From: Arcticibacter svalbardensis MN12-7
Lineage (GTDB): Bacteria > Bacteroidota > Bacteroidia > Sphingobacteriales > Sphingobacteriaceae
Direction of reading: 5' to 3'
DNA: 42,120 bases
Assembly: GCF_000403135.1 (NCBI RefSeq)
Contig: NZ_AQPN01000076.1
Span: 1-42,120 of the forward strand
In this document: positions 8,705-18,289 of the stretch, one piece after another
How the letters are laid out: every line of letters starts with the position of its first letter
Numbering within the stretch: the first letter of the stretch is position 1
Program-made: the position numbers and the translations under genes
Notes under the pieces: generated by a model
Told to the model about the DNA's origin: nothing
What the model saw: the letters and a program-made list of their open reading frames with translations, nothing else
Database searches by the model: none

Positions 8705-9055
8705 ATGATTATTCAGGTTTTGAAGTCAAAGATACACCGGGTAAAAGTTACCCAGGCAGAATTGAATTACGTGGGAAGTATCACAATTGATGAAGACTTA
8801 ATTGATGCAGCGAATATTATTCCTAATGAGAAGGTTCAAATTGTAAATAATAACAATGGCGCCCGTTTTGAAACCTACGTGATTAAAGGAGAGCGCGGCT
8901 CCGGCATAGTTTGTTTGAATGGTTCATGTGCACGCCTTGCTCAGGTAGGGGATATCGTCATTGTGATGTCTTTTGGTTCCCTGACAATGGAAGAGGGTAG
9001 AAAATATCAGCCTATTCTTGTTTTTCCGGACGATAACAACCGACTTATTAAATAA
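8705..9055 (+). CDS. panD: aspartate 1-decarboxylase PanD
   Basis: Pyruvoyl-dependent decarboxylase (116 aa) that makes beta-alanine from L-aspartate for PanC. The self-cleavage site Gly24-Ser25 is present in NYVGSITID; Ser25 becomes the pyruvoyl group after processing. Lys9 and Tyr/Asn residues of the active site ([15 protein letters not shown] at about 63-77) are in place. Normal length for the bacterial proenzyme. It lies 55 nt downstream of panC. The -7 element immediately before the ATG suggests it may also have its own promoter. Confidence 0.96.
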   Translation: MIIQVLKSKIHRVKVTQAELNYVGSITIDEDLIDAANIIPNEKVQIVNNNNGARFETYVIKGERGSGIVCLNGSCARLAQVGDIVIVMSFGSLTMEEGRKYQPILVFPDDNNRLIK

Positions 9056-9080
9056 ATATCAGGATACTGTTGAATAGCTT

Positions 9081-9578
9081 ATGGATAAGTTAGAAATCAT
9101 CGACAAAAAGATAGTTAGTTTACAACAACTTAGTCCATTGATTAATATGTGGAAATTTCTTGGTAAAAAAATCGTTTTTACCAATGGATGTTTCGACTTG
9201 TTACATCTTGGACATATTGATTATCTGGCAAAAGCAGCAGCATTAGGTAATAAGCTAATTATCGGATTAAATACAGATAGCTCTGTGTCCAGGATCAAAG
9301 GTCCTTCAAGACCTATTACCGATCAAAACTCAAGAGCAGCACTGCTTGCCTCCTTGTTTTTTGTTGATGCAGTGGTATTGTTCGATGAGTCCACTCCTGC
9401 AGACCTGATTTCGGCAATTACGCCTGATGTTTTGGTTAAAGGAGCAGATTATACAGTAGAACAGATAGTAGGAGCAGATATTGTGTTGGCTAATGGTGGA
9501 GAAGTGAAAACCATTCCCTTTTTAGATGGCTATTCCACTTCATCAATTGAGCGTAAAATACGTGAGCAAGAAAACTAA
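9081..9578 (+). CDS. rfaE2: D-glycero-beta-D-manno-heptose 1-phosphate adenylyltransferase
   Basis: A 165-residue nucleotidyltransferase equivalent to the C-terminal half of HldE. It activates heptose 1-phosphate with ATP to give ADP-heptose for lipopolysaccharide inner core. Motifs: VFTNGCFDLLHLGHIDYL at about 31-48 (HxGH), GLNTDSSVSRIKGPSRP at about 65-81, DVLVKGADYT at about 118, and the YSTSSIERKI signature at the C-terminus. It follows panD by 25 nt on the same strand, an arrangement common in Bacteroidetes; co-transcription is likely. The kinase half (RfaE1) is not in the window. Confidence 0.9.
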   Translation: MDKLEIIDKKIVSLQQLSPLINMWKFLGKKIVFTNGCFDLLHLGHIDYLAKAAALGNKLIIGLNTDSSVSRIKGPSRPITDQNSRAALLASLFFVDAVVLFDESTPADLISAITPDVLVKGADYTVEQIVGADIVLANGGEVKTIPFLDGYSTSSIERKIREQEN

Positions 9579-9604
9579 TATATTTCATTTTTAACGATGT
9601 TATT

Positions 9605-10849
9605 ATGCCTTTAAAGACTTTTCGCCTGTTTTATACCTTTATAATTACATCAACTGTCCTTTTTACGGCATGTGGTAAATCAGAAAATGGCTTATCTCAA
9701 GGAACCTGGAGAGCGACAATTAAAAATGAAGCAGGCACAGAGGTTCCTTTTAATTTCGAGGTATTAGATTCTGCAGGCAAGAAAGTCATTTATATATTAA
9801 ATGCAAATGATCGGTTAAAGGTAGACGATATCACGGTAACTGCTGATTCGGCTATTATTAAACTCCCACTGTTTGACTCTGAATTCAGAGCAGCTTTTAC
9901 ATCAGATGGTCTGACTGGAAATTGGGTCAGGCATTTAGCAGATAAGTCTGTAAGCATGGAATTCAATGCGGAAAGAGACGTAAAATATCGCTTCTTTGAA
10001 GAGGATCCTGAAACGCCTGAACAAATAACAGGAAGATGGTCCAGTAATTTTATCAGCACAGACGGTAAAGACACTACGTTAGCAGTAGGAGAATTTACAC
10101 AGCATAAGTCTAAAGTAACCGGTACATTTCTGACCACTACTGGCGATTACCGTTTTCTTGAAGGGTCTATTTCGCAAGGCAAGCTTTTTCTCTCTGCCTT
10201 TGATGGATCTAATTGTATGCTTTTCACAGGTACGATTGATGGTAAAAATATCGTGGATGGCAAATTGTATTCAGGGTTTTCTTCGGTTACAAACTGGTCG
10301 GCAGCGAAAGACGATCAAGCTATACTTCCAGATGCTTATTCCTTAACTACGCTTAAACCCGGCTTTTCTACCCTGGCTTTCAGCTTTCCTAATTTAGATG
10401 GGAAAATAGTGTCCCTGACTGATCCTGTGTATAAAAACAAGGTTGTTATTATTCAGTTTCTGGGAACGTGGTGCCCGAATTGTATGGATGAAACTGCTTT
10501 TATGACCGATTTTTATAAACAGTATAAAGACAGGGGAGTGGAAGTAATAGGTTTAGCATTTGAGCGTACAAGTGATCCTATAAAGTCGAAAAACAGTATT
10601 GAACGACTTCAGAAGCGCTTTGATATCACTTATCCGCTATTAATAACCGGATATTCAAATAAAGATGTTTTAAAAGGCATACCAGCTCTTCAGAATTTTA
10701 ATGCATTCCCTACCACTATCATCATTGATAAAAAAGGAAAGGTAAATAAAATTCATACCGGATTTAGCGGTCCGGGTACAGGTAAGTATTACACCGACTT
10801 TATTAAAGAGTTCGAAACACATGTAAATCATTTACTTACCGTAAAGTAA
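9605..10849 (+). CDS. TlpA-like thiol-disulfide oxidoreductase lipoprotein
   Basis: A 414-residue predicted lipoprotein (lipobox FTAC, Cys23) anchored in the envelope and facing the periplasm. The N-terminal ~240 residues are an all-beta region (SQGTWRATI, ITGRWSSNF repeats) with no named function. The C-terminal ~155 residues form a thioredoxin-fold TlpA/ResA domain with the redox pair Cys290-Pro-Asn-Cys293 in FLGTWCPNC, and a cis-Pro region in NFNAFPTTIIID. It probably reduces or rearranges disulfides in exported proteins. Its stop is only 2 nt before the start of the M1 aminopeptidase gene, so the two are likely co-expressed. Confidence 0.85.
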   Translation: MPLKTFRLFYTFIITSTVLFTACGKSENGLSQGTWRATIKNEAGTEVPFNFEVLDSAGKKVIYILNANDRLKVDDITVTADSAIIKLPLFDSEFRAAFTSDGLTGNWVRHLADKSVSMEFNAERDVKYRFFEEDPETPEQITGRWSSNFISTDGKDTTLAVGEFTQHKSKVTGTFLTTTGDYRFLEGSISQGKLFLSAFDGSNCMLFTGTIDGKNIVDGKLYSGFSSVTNWSAAKDDQAILPDAYSLTTLKPGFSTLAFSFPNLDGKIVSLTDPVYKNKVVIIQFLGTWCPNCMDETAFMTDFYKQYKDRGVEVIGLAFERTSDPIKSKNSIERLQKRFDITYPLLITGYSNKDVLKGIPALQNFNAFPTTIIIDKKGKVNKIHTGFSGPGTGKYYTDFIKEFETHVNHLLTVK

Positions 10850-10851
10850 TT

Positions 10852-12960
10852 ATGAAAGACCCTTATAAACTGCTCGGCCTTTTTGTGGCAGGGCTTTTTT
10901 TGATAACCTGTTCCAGCACTAAAAAGGTGGTAATGGACCCTTTGTCGGTATATGAAACCAGAGCGGGTGCTCATATTTACCAACCCGCTTATACGCAGGT
11001 CACAGATATCATCCATACAGGGCTTGACATCAAACTAGATTGGGATAGTGCTTTTGTAATCGGGAAGGCCACGATAGAAGCCAGACCCTATATCTATCCA
11101 TCCGCTCAGATTATATTGAATGCAAAAGGGTTTAAAATTAACCAGGTCTATCTTCTGGATAATTATGATCAAAAACCATTAAAATATACATACGACGGTA
11201 AATTGCTAATAGTTGATCTGAATAAAACCTATACGCATGATGAGGAATACAAAATCATGATCGACTATGTGGCTATGCCCGAAAGGTTAATAGTAGGTAA
11301 GGATATTGCGTCATCAGGCGACAGAGGGTTTTACTTTATTAACCGCGATAGCAAGATTGCCAAGAAACCCCGTGAGTTCTGGACTCAGGGTGAAACCCAA
11401 AGTAACTCAGGTTGGTTTCCTACAATAGATGATCCGCAGGAAAAGATGACCCAGGAAATCAGTATCACCTTACCTAAAGATATGGTTTCGCTGTCCAATG
11501 GCTTGTTGGATTTCTCTGCTGACAATGGAGATGGCACGCATACAGACAATTGGCGGCAAGAACAAGCGCATTCTACCTACCTGACCATGCTTGCAGGTGG
11601 CGACTTTAAAATTGTTAAAGACACATGGAACGATAAAGAGGTCAATTATTACATGGAACCAGAATTTGCTGATAATGCCAGGCTAATTTTTGGTAAGACA
11701 CCTGAAATGATTGGATTCTTTTCTAAAAAGCTGGGAGTTGAATTTCCATGGGATAAATATTCGCAGATTGTGGTACGTGATTTTCAGGGAGGTGCCATGG
11801 AAAATACCACTGCAACGACCTTTTTTGAAGGGATGAACATGACTGCAGGGTACCATCTGGATGAAGATCATGAAGATATTATTGCCCATGAGCTTTTCCA
11901 TCATTGGTTTGGTGATTTTGTTACAGCGAAATCATGGTCAAATTTACCCTTAAATGAATCGTTTGCTACCTATGGGGAATACCTCTGGGAAGAACATGAA
12001 TATGGCTTGGATGAGGCTGATTACAAAGGATGGGGGGATGCAAACTCGTATTTAAACGATACAAGGGCGAAAGAGAAAGATGTGATCCGGTTTAATTACT
12101 CCGATCGCGAGCAGATGTTTGATGTGGTAAGCTATCAAAAAGGCGGACGGATTCTTCATATGTTAAGGAAAACAGTTGGTGACGATGCTTTTTTTGAAAG
12201 CCTTAATTTGTATTTAAAAAAACATGCTTATCAGAATGCAGAGATTCATGATCTCCGTTTGGCTTTTGAAGAGGTTACGGGAAAGGATCTGAACTGGTTT
12301 TTTAATCAGTGGTTTTTAAACTCTGGCAACCCCGAACTGACTATAAACAGTAAATATGATGCGCTGACTAAAAAATCGATGGTGAGTATCAGTCAAACGC
12401 AATCATTAAACACCGCACCTTTATATCGGTTACCATTAGCCATTGATATTTATAGTAACGGAAAAGTGCGGAGGGAAGAGGTAATTGTAGATCAAGCGGA
12501 TCAAACATTTTCATTCGACCAGGAGATTGAGCCTGAATTGATTAACGTAGATGCTGAAAAATATATTCTCTGCAGTAAAAAAGAGAATAAAAGTATTAAA
12601 CAGTATGCATTTCAATATGCAAATGCTCCTTTATTTGCTGACAGGATGGAAGCCTTGCAGGGATTGATTAAACAGCCATCGCAGACTCTTTCCATTAGCA
12701 CTGTGATTAAGGCTTTAGATGACAAACAATGGGCTATCAGAAGAATGGCTGTCCGGAGTTTGAGTTTACTTCCTGCCGAAGCACAGGCTACTGCTTATAA
12801 TAAAGTAAAAAACATGGCATTAAAAGATGTTCGGTCTTATGTTCGGTCGACAGCTATAAATGCCCTAAAGGGTGTTTATAAGTCTAAAAACAATGCTGAA
12901 GTACTTAAAAAAGCAGCCAAAGACCAATCACCCAGTGTGATTCAGGCCCTGGCAGGATAG
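10852..12960 (+). CDS. M1-family aminopeptidase lipoprotein
   Basis: A 702-residue zinc metallopeptidase (gluzincin, family M1), predicted to be a lipoprotein (LITC, Cys20) and thus periplasmic or surface-located. It removes N-terminal residues from peptides. The exopeptidase motif GAMEN is at 314-318 and the zinc site HELFH at 346-350, with the third ligand Glu369 in NLPLNES. The last ~130 residues resemble HEAT-like repeats (IKALDDKQWAIRRMAVRSL). A paralogue lies at 31232-33748 on the other strand, with the same domain order. It begins 2 nt after the TlpA-like lipoprotein gene. Start chosen because it gives a proper lipoprotein signal. Confidence 0.92.
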   Translation: MKDPYKLLGLFVAGLFLITCSSTKKVVMDPLSVYETRAGAHIYQPAYTQVTDIIHTGLDIKLDWDSAFVIGKATIEARPYIYPSAQIILNAKGFKINQVYLLDNYDQKPLKYTYDGKLLIVDLNKTYTHDEEYKIMIDYVAMPERLIVGKDIASSGDRGFYFINRDSKIAKKPREFWTQGETQSNSGWFPTIDDPQEKMTQEISITLPKDMVSLSNGLLDFSADNGDGTHTDNWRQEQAHSTYLTMLAGGDFKIVKDTWNDKEVNYYMEPEFADNARLIFGKTPEMIGFFSKKLGVEFPWDKYSQIVVRDFQGGAMENTTATTFFEGMNMTAGYHLDEDHEDIIAHELFHHWFGDFVTAKSWSNLPLNESFATYGEYLWEEHEYGLDEADYKGWGDANSYLNDTRAKEKDVIRFNYSDREQMFDVVSYQKGGRILHMLRKTVGDDAFFESLNLYLKKHAYQNAEIHDLRLAFEEVTGKDLNWFFNQWFLNSGNPELTINSKYDALTKKSMVSISQTQSLNTAPLYRLPLAIDIYSNGKVRREEVIVDQADQTFSFDQEIEPELINVDAEKYILCSKKENKSIKQYAFQYANAPLFADRMEALQGLIKQPSQTLSISTVIKALDDKQWAIRRMAVRSLSLLPAEAQATAYNKVKNMALKDVRSYVRSTAINALKGVYKSKNNAEVLKKAAKDQSPSVIQALAG

Positions 12961-12965
12961 CTTTT

Positions 12966-13304
12966 TTAATTTCTGCTTAAGGATCCGAAAACCATTTTAA
13001 TGATGGACAGCACGATAGCGAAGATTAAAGCCGCTAAAAAGCCTGTGGTATTGAAACCTTTCATGAAATGGTCGACTAATAAAACCATCAGTACGGTGAT
13101 GATAAATGACATCAAACCCAAACTTAAAATATTAATAGGAAAAGTAAAAAGCCGGAGTATCGTACCGATGGTGGCATTGGCTAAAGCGATAAGAATACCT
13201 GCAATGATGGCACTTAAAAATCCATCAACGTGCACTCCAGGAACAAGAAAAGCAGCTACCGACACGGCTATGCCGGTAAGTAATAGTTCAATTATAAATC
13301 TCAT
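12966..13304 (-). CDS. phage holin family IV-type small membrane protein
   Basis: A 112-residue inner-membrane protein with four hydrophobic segments (residues about 3-20, 28-48, 53-75, 88-108), matching the mycobacterial-type four-TM phage holin superfamily IV (Pfam PF04020). Despite the family name, these are ordinary chromosomal genes in many bacteria and no prophage is seen here. Function is unknown. It converges on the M1 aminopeptidase gene with only 5 nt between the stop codons and has no obvious terminator. Confidence 0.82.
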   Translation of the reverse strand: MRFIIELLLTGIAVSVAAFLVPGVHVDGFLSAIIAGILIALANATIGTILRLFTFPINILSLGLMSFIITVLMVLLVDHFMKGFNTTGFLAALIFAIVLSIIKMVFGSLSRN

Positions 13305-13400
13305 TTAATTATCTTTTAAAATTACGAACAGTATTTAAGCTCATAAAGTTTAAACATACTTCAAATTGTGCATTGATTCGTATTATTCTTAATTTTATCC

Positions 13401-15215
13401 ATGTCCTTATCTGCTCAGGAAATTTTACAAAAGTATTTTGGATACGATGAATTCCGTCCACAGCAGGAAGAAATTATCAATGAAGTCATATCTGGAAACG
13501 ATGTATTGGTATTAATGCCTACAGGCGGAGGAAAATCAGTGTGTTTTCAGATTCCGGCATTGCTGAGGGATGGAGTTTGTATTGTGATCTCCCCTTTGAT
13601 TTCGCTCATGAAAGATCAGGTAGATGCCTTAAAAACTAATGGCATAGCGGCTGCATTTTTAAATAGCACACAAAGCTTTGAGGAACAGCAAAAAATTCTG
13701 GAATCCTGTTATAAAAAGGAAATTGCACTATTATATGTATCGCCTGAGCGGCTTATTTCCGATATTTCGTCGATCACTTCGATGACTAACCCTTCGATGT
13801 TTGTTATTGATGAGGCGCATTGTATCTCCGCGTGGGGACATGATTTCAGACCGGAATACAGGCACATTGGCTTATTGCGGCAACGATTCAGTCACCTGCC
13901 TTTTATTGCGCTTACGGCAACTGCAGATAAGGTAACGCGAAAGGATATCATCAAACAGCTTCATTTAAAGGATCCGAAGATCTTTGTTTCCTCATTTGAC
14001 AGGAAGAACCTGAGTCTGGATGTACGAATAGGGATTAAAACCAAGCAGAAACTGGAAGAGATAACCACTTTCATTAAACAAAACAACAGTCTGTGTGGAA
14101 TTATATATTGTTTAAGCAGGACTACCTGTGAGGAGGTAGCTTATGAACTTAAAATAAAGGGCATCAACGCGGGTTATTACCATGCGGGGATGAATGCAAG
14201 GGAAAGGGAGCGCGTTCAGGAGAACTTCATAAACGACGATTTAATGGTAGTTTGTGCTACTATCGCTTTTGGGATGGGAATAGACAAGTCGAATGTCCGC
14301 TGGGTGATTCATTATAACCTACCCAAAAGTATGGAGAGCTACTACCAGGAGATTGGCCGTGCAGGCAGAGATGGCCTTCCGGCAGCAACTATCCTATATT
14401 ATAATTATTCGGACCTCACGATGCTAAATAGATTTGCTGCTCAAAGTGGACAGGCGGATATTAACCTGGAGAAGCTAAAGCGCATTCAGCATTACGCAGA
14501 AGCAGATATTTGCAGGAGAAAGATCTTGCTTAGCTATTTTTCGGAGACCCTAGAGAAGAATTGTGGCAACTGCGATGTATGCCGCCATCCCAGGAAACAC
14601 TTCGACGGCACACTACTCATTCAAAAAGCACTCTCGGCAATGGCTAGAATGAGAGAAAAAGAAGGAGCAACGATGGTTATCGATGTATTAAGGGGTTCGT
14701 TGCGAACGGACTTGAGAGAGGCCGGTTATGATAAATTGAAAACGCATGGTATTGGTTCGGATTTGTGCACGTCAGACTGGCAACGCTATTTGATGCAAAT
14801 GCTAAATCTGGGCATTATTGAGATGGCTTACGACGAAAACTTCGCTCTTAAAAGTACTGCCTATGGTAAGGAGATCTTATTTGGCAAGAAAAAAGCGGAA
14901 CTCATTGTACTTCCACCTTTAATTAAACCTGCAAAAACCAGTTTAACTACTCATGCTCGACCAGTAAATTACGAAGACGAATTATTAGAACAATTAAAAA
15001 AAGTAAGACGCAAGTTTTCACTGGAAGAAAAGGTTCCTGCCTATATTATTTTCAGTGACGCAACGCTGCATGAAATGGCGGATAAAAAACCACTCACAAC
15101 AAGCGAAATGTTGTCGATAACTGGTGTCGGCGAGTATAAGTTTGATCGTTACGGTGAAGAATTCCTTGATTTAATTGGAAATTATATGGTTCGTAAAAAG
15201 CGGTCCTATAGATAG
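13401..15215 (+). CDS. recQ: ATP-dependent DNA helicase RecQ-type
   Basis: A 604-residue RecQ-family 3'-5' DNA helicase for recombination and fork repair. Walker A PTGGGKS at 40-46, DEAH box at 137-140 (VIDEAHCISAWGHDFRPEY), motif VI YQEIGRAGRDGLP near 310-322, the RQC zinc-binding cysteines (CRRKIL…CGNCDVC, about 366-390), a winged-helix region and a C-terminal HRDC-like domain (about 525-600). Shorter than the ~700-residue RecQ forms also found in Bacteroidetes, so this may be a second copy in the genome. A near-consensus TAATTTTA element ends 2 nt before the ATG. Confidence 0.93.
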   Translation: MSLSAQEILQKYFGYDEFRPQQEEIINEVISGNDVLVLMPTGGGKSVCFQIPALLRDGVCIVISPLISLMKDQVDALKTNGIAAAFLNSTQSFEEQQKILESCYKKEIALLYVSPERLISDISSITSMTNPSMFVIDEAHCISAWGHDFRPEYRHIGLLRQRFSHLPFIALTATADKVTRKDIIKQLHLKDPKIFVSSFDRKNLSLDVRIGIKTKQKLEEITTFIKQNNSLCGIIYCLSRTTCEEVAYELKIKGINAGYYHAGMNARERERVQENFINDDLMVVCATIAFGMGIDKSNVRWVIHYNLPKSMESYYQEIGRAGRDGLPAATILYYNYSDLTMLNRFAAQSGQADINLEKLKRIQHYAEADICRRKILLSYFSETLEKNCGNCDVCRHPRKHFDGTLLIQKALSAMARMREKEGATMVIDVLRGSLRTDLREAGYDKLKTHGIGSDLCTSDWQRYLMQMLNLGIIEMAYDENFALKSTAYGKEILFGKKKAELIVLPPLIKPAKTSLTTHARPVNYEDELLEQLKKVRRKFSLEEKVPAYIIFSDATLHEMADKKPLTTSEMLSITGVGEYKFDRYGEEFLDLIGNYMVRKKRSYR

Positions 15216-15271
15216 GAAAGCCGCATTATGTGTATCATTTGCCTGATAATCTTGGGCTTATCCGGAAATAA

Positions 15272-15301
15272 TTTCCATAAAAAGATAATTACCTATATTT
15301 G
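15272..15301 (+). promoter_or_regulatory. Bacteroidetes-type promoter of O-methyltransferase gene
   Basis: TTTC at 15272-15275 (-33 box, consensus TTTG), 18 nt spacer, then TATATTTG at 15294-15301 (exact -7 box). The ATG follows 5 nt later, again implying a very short leader. Confidence 0.55.
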
Positions 15302-15306
15302 CAGCC

Positions 15307-15942
15307 ATGGAACTGCTAACTGATGACGTGCAGATCTATCTGGAACAACACTGCGAAGAAGAGTCAGAGTTGCTCAGATATATAAGTCGTGAAACGCATT
15401 TAAAGGTGCCAATGGCCCGAATGCTTTCAGGGCATTATCAGGGTCGTGTGCTAAGTTTTCTGAGTAAAATACAACATCCGGATCGAATTCTTGAGATAGG
15501 AACTTATACGGGTTACGCAACACTTTGTCTGGCTGAAGGACTAAGGGAAGATGGATTACTGCACACGATTGATGTGAATGAAGAACTTGAAGAACGAGTA
15601 AGGGAGTATTTCAATAGTTCACAATTAAGTAACAAAATAGTGTATCATATAGGTCAGGCAGTTGATGTAATTCCTACTTTAACTGATTCTTTTGATTTGG
15701 TGTTTATAGACGCTGACAAGAAGAATAATGGCACTTATTACGATATGGTGTTTGATAAGGTGACCAAGGGAGGCCTTATTATAGTCGATAATGTTTTGTG
15801 GCATGGGAAGATAGCCATGGGAGCAAAAGATAAAGACACTCAAAATATCAGTACATTTAATGACAAAGTAACTAACGATCATCGCGTTGAAAAATTAATT
15901 CTTCCTGTACGTGATGGTTTATTGATAATCCGTAAATTGTAA
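15307..15942 (+). CDS. class I SAM-dependent O-methyltransferase
   Basis: A 211-residue cytoplasmic methyltransferase of the caffeoyl-CoA/catechol O-methyltransferase family (Methyltransf_3). SAM-binding motif I is ILEIGTYTGYATLCLAEGL at about 62-80. The metal-binding Asp pair is represented by DLVFIDADKKNNG at about 132-144 and IIVDNVLWHG at about 157-166. The natural acceptor is unknown. It heads a tight plus-strand group: its stop is 3 nt before the first glucosaminidase gene, though a functional link is not obvious. Confidence 0.9.
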   Translation: MELLTDDVQIYLEQHCEEESELLRYISRETHLKVPMARMLSGHYQGRVLSFLSKIQHPDRILEIGTYTGYATLCLAEGLREDGLLHTIDVNEELEERVREYFNSSQLSNKIVYHIGQAVDVIPTLTDSFDLVFIDADKKNNGTYYDMVFDKVTKGGLIIVDNVLWHGKIAMGAKDKDTQNISTFNDKVTNDHRVEKLILPVRDGLLIIRKL

Positions 15943-15945
15943 TCT

Positions 15946-16605
15946 ATGCTAAAAAAAATAATATATGCCAGCCTTATAGTTTTTCTTTCAGGGACAGCCG
16001 TAGCTCAAACTCCAGCAGAAAACTATATTGAAACGTATAAAAAAGTAGCTGTTACTACAATGAATCAGCATGGTATTCCAGCCAGTATTATTCTGGGCAT
16101 CGCTATTCATGAATCGGCAAGTGGAACCAGCAGAATAGCAAAATACCTTAATAACCATTTTGGACTGAAAGGAAAAAGTGGACCTAAACCAATAAAATCT
16201 GCATATAAAGGGTATGACAACGTAGACGACTGTTACGTTGACTTCGTATCGTTTTTAAAGAATCAATTTACAGGCTTATTTACCCGATATGCATCTGATG
16301 ATTACAGAGGCTGGGCAATGGGCATTCAACGTGGCGGATATGCGCACAGCCGTACCTGGGCGAGTCAGGTAACTGCCATCATTAAAAAATATAAACTTAA
16401 CGAGCTGGATACCCCTTCTTCGAGTATCTTGCAAAGCAATGTTTCAACGCCTGCCGAATCAGAAGAAACTAGTACTTACAATGTAAGAAGAGGGGATACA
16501 CTAATACGGATTGCCGAGCGTTTCAGAACTACTGTAAAAGAAATAAAAAACAAAAATGGCTTAACAAGCAGTATGCTTAATATTGGCCAGAGCTTACATT
16601 TGTAA
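15946..16605 (+). CDS. glucosaminidase-LysM cell-wall hydrolase (first of tandem pair)
   Basis: A 219-residue secreted peptidoglycan hydrolase: signal peptide 1-21 (AVAQ), a GH73-type N-acetylglucosaminidase domain (about 25-155) with the likely catalytic Glu in IAIHESASG near 54-57, and one LysM peptidoglycan-binding domain at about 176-219 (TYNVRRGDTLIRIAERF). It cleaves glycan strands during cell-wall turnover or division. The next gene encodes a related, longer protein 8 nt downstream, so the pair looks like a local duplication. Confidence 0.87.
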   Translation: MLKKIIYASLIVFLSGTAVAQTPAENYIETYKKVAVTTMNQHGIPASIILGIAIHESASGTSRIAKYLNNHFGLKGKSGPKPIKSAYKGYDNVDDCYVDFVSFLKNQFTGLFTRYASDDYRGWAMGIQRGGYAHSRTWASQVTAIIKKYKLNELDTPSSSILQSNVSTPAESEETSTYNVRRGDTLIRIAERFRTTVKEIKNKNGLTSSMLNIGQSLHL

Positions 16606-16613
16606 TATTCTGA

Positions 16614-17477
16614 ATGAAAAAATATCTTCTGATTGCATTGATGGCCACAATGCTGGCTTCTTGTAGCAGCAAAAAACAACTTGTTGGTACTCATCGTACC
16701 TTTAAAAAGCCGGAAAAAATTATTACCAATAAGCCTGATAAAATAAAGTTCCCCAAACATGACGGTGTTCTTGTTGAAGATAAAATTGTGAAAGTGTATT
16801 CCACCAACGGTTATGTAGAACGGTTTAAAGATATTGCCATTGAAGAAATGATTAAAAATGGCATTCCGGCGAGTATCACACTTGCACAAGGGATGCTGGA
16901 GTCTGCAAGTGGCAATAGTCCCTTAGCACGCGAAGCAAATAATCATTTTGGCATTAAGTGCCATGCTGGATGGACAGGTAAGACGATCTTAAAAGATGAT
17001 GACACTGCTGGTGAGTGTTTCCGCTATTATAATTCGGCAGAGGAATCGTATAAAGACCACAGTGAGTTTTTAAAGCGTAGCCACTATTCTTTTTTGTACG
17101 ATTTGCAAAGGGACGATTATAAAGGCTGGGCAAAGGGACTTAAGAAAGCTGGATATGCGACTAACCCCCGGTACCCCGAATTATTAATTGACCTGATAGA
17201 AAGGTATGGACTTGACCGCTACGATAGGAGCGAGTCTATATACGATAAGGTTCAAAGAGAAGAGAAGGTAATGGCTCAGATTGCGGAGAAACCTGCGGAA
17301 ACCCCTGCAGAAATCGTTAAACCAGCTGTCGCATTGAAAATTTATCAGGTAGTTCCGGGTGACACTTTATATGCAATAAGCAGAAAAGTAGGGTTATCGG
17401 TAGACGAGATTAAACTAGTTAATTCGTTGGGAGGAAATGATCTTAAACCAGGACAGCTTTTAGTTGTTTCAAAATAG
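16614..17477 (+). CDS. glucosaminidase-LysM lipoprotein (second of tandem pair)
   Basis: A 287-residue predicted lipoprotein (LASC, Cys17) with a basic linker, a GH73 N-acetylglucosaminidase domain (about 55-205; catalytic Glu in GMLESASGNS), and one C-terminal LysM domain (YQVVPGDTLYAISRKVG at about 243-259). It shares motifs such as IPASI, NNHFG, DDYKGWA and GYA with the protein encoded just upstream. The lipid anchor contrasts with the secreted first copy, suggesting that the duplicates work in different envelope layers. This is inference. Confidence 0.87.
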   Translation: MKKYLLIALMATMLASCSSKKQLVGTHRTFKKPEKIITNKPDKIKFPKHDGVLVEDKIVKVYSTNGYVERFKDIAIEEMIKNGIPASITLAQGMLESASGNSPLAREANNHFGIKCHAGWTGKTILKDDDTAGECFRYYNSAEESYKDHSEFLKRSHYSFLYDLQRDDYKGWAKGLKKAGYATNPRYPELLIDLIERYGLDRYDRSESIYDKVQREEKVMAQIAEKPAETPAEIVKPAVALKIYQVVPGDTLYAISRKVGLSVDEIKLVNSLGGNDLKPGQLLVVSK

Positions 17478-17485
17478 GTTAAGAG

Positions 17486-18289
17486 TTGTTAAACTTTAGG
17501 CCTTTTATATCATTCTGGGTAGATTTACCATCGGTGAAAAGTCTAATATTCTTACTTTTATTACTTCATGTAACCTGCACTGCCTTTGCGCAAGAAAAAA
17601 CAGTGCAAGGAATCGTATTTGATAGAGATTCTAAGCTCAGGATTACCCGTGTCTATCTGTATAATATGCGTACCCATACTGGGTTCTATAATAATACGAA
17701 AGGTGAATTTACCACTAAGGCCCTATTAGGTGACACGCTTGTGGCAGCTGTTCATGGTTATAATGTCGATACACTGGTTATTCCAAAGGCCAATGCTGTA
17801 CTGTTCTATTTGAAACGAAATAGCATTCAGCTGCAGGAAGTCACGATAAATGACACTCTGCTCAGTCCGGATAAGCGTTTAAATCGCACTAAAAATGAAT
17901 ACAAGGACATTTATTTTAAAGGTGATCCACAAGATATTCTACAGATGGGAACAGAAAACAGACCTGGGGGTGCAGGATTGGGTATAGATGCCATTTTTAG
18001 TCTATTAAGCAGGGAAGGGAAAAATGCCCGTTATCTTCAGGAAATCATAGAACGGGATTACAAGGATAATATCATCAATTACAGGTATACTGCTACGCTA
18101 ATAAATAGAGTGACCGGATTAACAGATGATAGGCTATTGGATTTCATGCAGCAATATCGTCCTTCATACAACTTCATTCTGAGAGCTGACGAGTATCAAT
18201 TAATCAGCTTTATTAAAGAATCATTTCGGCGGTATCAATCAAATCCTACACTCAACCGGTTACCGCCACTTATTCCAGAGTATAAATAA
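17486..18289 (+). CDS. carboxypeptidase-regulatory-like domain protein
   Basis: A secreted protein of up to 267 residues with an N-terminal beta-sandwich like the carboxypeptidase-regulatory-like domain (TVQGIVFDRDSKLRITRVYLYN, split here as two adjacent strands) that commonly begins Bacteroidetes surface proteins. The rest is helical with no family that I recognise. The longest frame begins at TTG (17486), but GTG at 17534 gives a clean signal peptide (VKSLIFLLLLLHVTC…AFAQ) and is the more likely start (251 aa). It follows the glucosaminidase gene by 8 nt and abuts the next gene directly. Confidence 0.7.
   Translation: MLNFRPFISFWVDLPSVKSLIFLLLLLHVTCTAFAQEKTVQGIVFDRDSKLRITRVYLYNMRTHTGFYNNTKGEFTTKALLGDTLVAAVHGYNVDTLVIPKANAVLFYLKRNSIQLQEVTINDTLLSPDKRLNRTKNEYKDIYFKGDPQDILQMGTENRPGGAGLGIDAIFSLLSREGKNARYLQEIIERDYKDNIINYRYTATLINRVTGLTDDRLLDFMQQYRPSYNFILRADEYQLISFIKESFRRYQSNPTLNRLPPLIPEYK

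Noticed and set aside
12966-13304. Prophage lysis gene (holin)
   Set aside because: There are no other phage genes nearby; the family is widespread as a chromosomal membrane protein.
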